DNA from: SYIM01 sp039800325
Lineage (GTDB): Bacteria > Pseudomonadota > Gammaproteobacteria > Burkholderiales > Burkholderiaceae_E
NCBI GenBank assembly: GCA_039800325.1
Contig: JBDLQY010000090.1
Location: 1-6,593 of the forward strand
DNA length: 6,593 nucleotides
Reading direction: 5' to 3'
Position numbers and translations under genes: made by a program. Under the pieces are notes generated by a model that saw nothing but the letters and a program-made list of their open reading frames with translations, was not told where the DNA came from and did no database searches. The stretch's first letter is position 1; the number at the start of each line of letters is the position of its first letter. Positions 5,574 through 6,593 of this stretch are shown here, in pieces.

Positions 5574-6193
5574 GTTCGCGCTACCCTCCGCGGGTCGATG
5601 TACTGCTGGGGGTCGCGCTTACCGCGGCTGGCCTTTACATCGCGCATCAGTCGGCCAGCCTACCCAAGATCCCGGCCCAGGCCTATGGGCCGGGGTTTTT
5701 CCCCCAACTGGTGGGATATGCGCTCAGCGCAAGTGGTGTGCTCATGGCCGCGCGCGCCCTGGGTCGTCATGTCCGGCGCGGCACCGGTGATCCGTCGGCG
5801 GACGTTGATCGAGCACCCAGCAATGAGGCCAGCGCCGAACGGACAGGCAATCATCAGACAGGCACAGGTCGGGCGAGCGCTGGCATGCCAGGCCAGTCCA
5901 ATCGCTCAACATCAGACACGCTTAAACACGCGGACCCGCTGAATCGCGACGGACCCAACTGGGCGGCCATCGTCTGGGTTCTGGCAGGCCTTGCCGGTAT
6001 CGCCTGGGCCATGAATACCGTGGGCTTTCTCATCATGGTGCCCATCTTTCTGTTGGGCTATCTGCATTTGGTCGGCGAGCCGTTTTTGCGCTCCCTACTG
6101 GTGGTCGCTGCCAGCACGACGGCCGCCTGGTATGGCTTTGCCGTGCTGCTGAAAGTACAGATTCCGCCTGGGCTGCTTGAACTGCTGCGCTAA
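5570..6193 (+). CDS. tctB: TctB-family small membrane subunit of TTT transporter, with long hydrophilic linker
   Basis: This is the small integral-membrane component of a tripartite tricarboxylate transporter, 207 aa. The GTG start overlaps the receptor stop (GTGA), implying translational coupling. Hydrophobic spans are seen near residues 9-26, 43-62, 131-149, 151-168 and 174-194. The TctB signature GPGFFP is at 40-45, after the first span. The odd part is residues 66-129, about 60 polar residues rich in Ser, Gly, Asn, Arg, Asp and Thr between the second and third spans. As I recall the family, proteins are usually about 150-160 aa with a shorter linker, so this looks like an expansion of a disordered loop. 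Its stop overlaps the tctA start by one base (TAATG). The family call is good from the motif, membrane pattern and position between receptor and TctA. Confidence 0.88.
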   Translation: MSSRYPPRVDVLLGVALTAAGLYIAHQSASLPKIPAQAYGPGFFPQLVGYALSASGVLMAARALGRHVRRGTGDPSADVDRAPSNEASAERTGNHQTGTGRASAGMPGQSNRSTSDTLKHADPLNRDGPNWAAIVWVLAGLAGIAWAMNTVGFLIMVPIFLLGYLHLVGEPFLRSLLVVAASTTAAWYGFAVLLKVQIPPGLLELLR

Positions 6194-6593
6194 TGGAAAA
6201 TTTCGCGACCAATTTCGCCACCGCACTGGGCATGCTGGCCGATGCGCAGCTGCTCACGGTCATCCTGCTGTCCTCCGTCTTCGGTCTATTTGTGGGTGCC
6301 ATTCCCGGACTCACAGCCACCATGGCCACGGCACTGCTGGTGCCAGTGACCTTCTTTATGAGCCCACTGGCGGCGGTGTCAGCCATCGTCGCCTGCACAG
6401 CCATGGCCATTACTGCGGGCGACATTCCAGGCTGTCTGATTCGCATGCCGGGCACTCCGGCGTCTGCGGCCTACACCGATGAAACCTATGCCATGACTCG
6501 TCGGGGACTGGCGGCGCAGGCCCTGGGCAGCAGTCTGGTGTCGTCCGTCATTGGCGGACTGGCAGGCGCGGCCGTACTGATTGTGCTGGCACC
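6193..6593 (+). CDS. tctA: TctA-family large membrane subunit of TTT transporter (partial, 5' part only)
   Basis: The first 133 codons of the large transport subunit are present; TctA proteins are about 500 aa, so most lies beyond the right edge. The start is ATG within TAATG, directly coupled to tctB. Family features are a first membrane span (about residues 17-35), the signature GLFVGAIPGLTATMA (31-45), then LLVPVTFFMSPLAA (48-61), a second span, and the loop AGDIPGCLIRMPGTPASAA (79-97) followed by YTDETYAM and RRGLAAQALG. The usual GGS before the PG.P loop of many TctA proteins is replaced here by AGD, so it belongs to a sub-branch. It forms the secondary-transport channel that moves the receptor-bound carboxylate across the inner membrane. 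Identification is secure although partial. Confidence 0.93.
   Translation, partial: MENFATNFATALGMLADAQLLTVILLSSVFGLFVGAIPGLTATMATALLVPVTFFMSPLAAVSAIVACTAMAITAGDIPGCLIRMPGTPASAAYTDETYAMTRRGLAAQALGSSLVSSVIGGLAGAAVLIVLA

Overview
The window looks like a chromosome segment of a betaproteobacterium, most likely order Burkholderiales and perhaps the Bordetella/Achromobacter group (Alcaligenaceae). The reasons are high GC, a Bug-type periplasmic receptor followed by TctB and TctA genes, and a type III secretion (T3SS) chaperone beside a long putative effector. No rRNA, tRNA, CRISPR array, insertion sequence or integrase is visible. Coding density is very high, and the only gap over 100 bp is the 182-bp divergent region at 4396-4577.

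Layout. The minus strand carries five genes reading leftward from 4395. They are a DapA/N-acetylneuraminate-lyase superfamily aldolase (4395-3490), a type II 3-dehydroquinate dehydratase AroQ (3441-2989), a CesT-family T3SS chaperone (2955-2458), an unrecognised 201-residue protein (2455-1850), and a large open frame running off the left edge (1853 to 1, at least 617 residues) that I interpret as the secreted client of the chaperone. Gaps between them are 48 bp, 33 bp, 2 bp and a 4-bp overlap, so at least the last three genes look co-translated. The plus strand carries a tripartite tricarboxylate transporter (TTT) operon: the solute-binding protein (4578-5573), TctB (5570-6193) and TctA (6193 to the right edge, partial), with overlapping stop and start codons.

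How it may work together. The lyase and the transporter diverge from one regulatory region, which has a good sigma-70-like promoter for the transporter and a tandem TCCGGA palindrome. This suggests co-regulated uptake and catabolism of an unidentified carboxylate. AroQ could belong to that pathway or be a housekeeping or paralogous copy. The chaperone, unknown protein and effector form a second functional module read in the same direction. The notable points are this metabolic/virulence junction and the effector itself. It has a disordered N-terminus, a helical middle containing a diverged internal repeat, and a segment near the window edge that resembles the N-lobe of a kinase fold.
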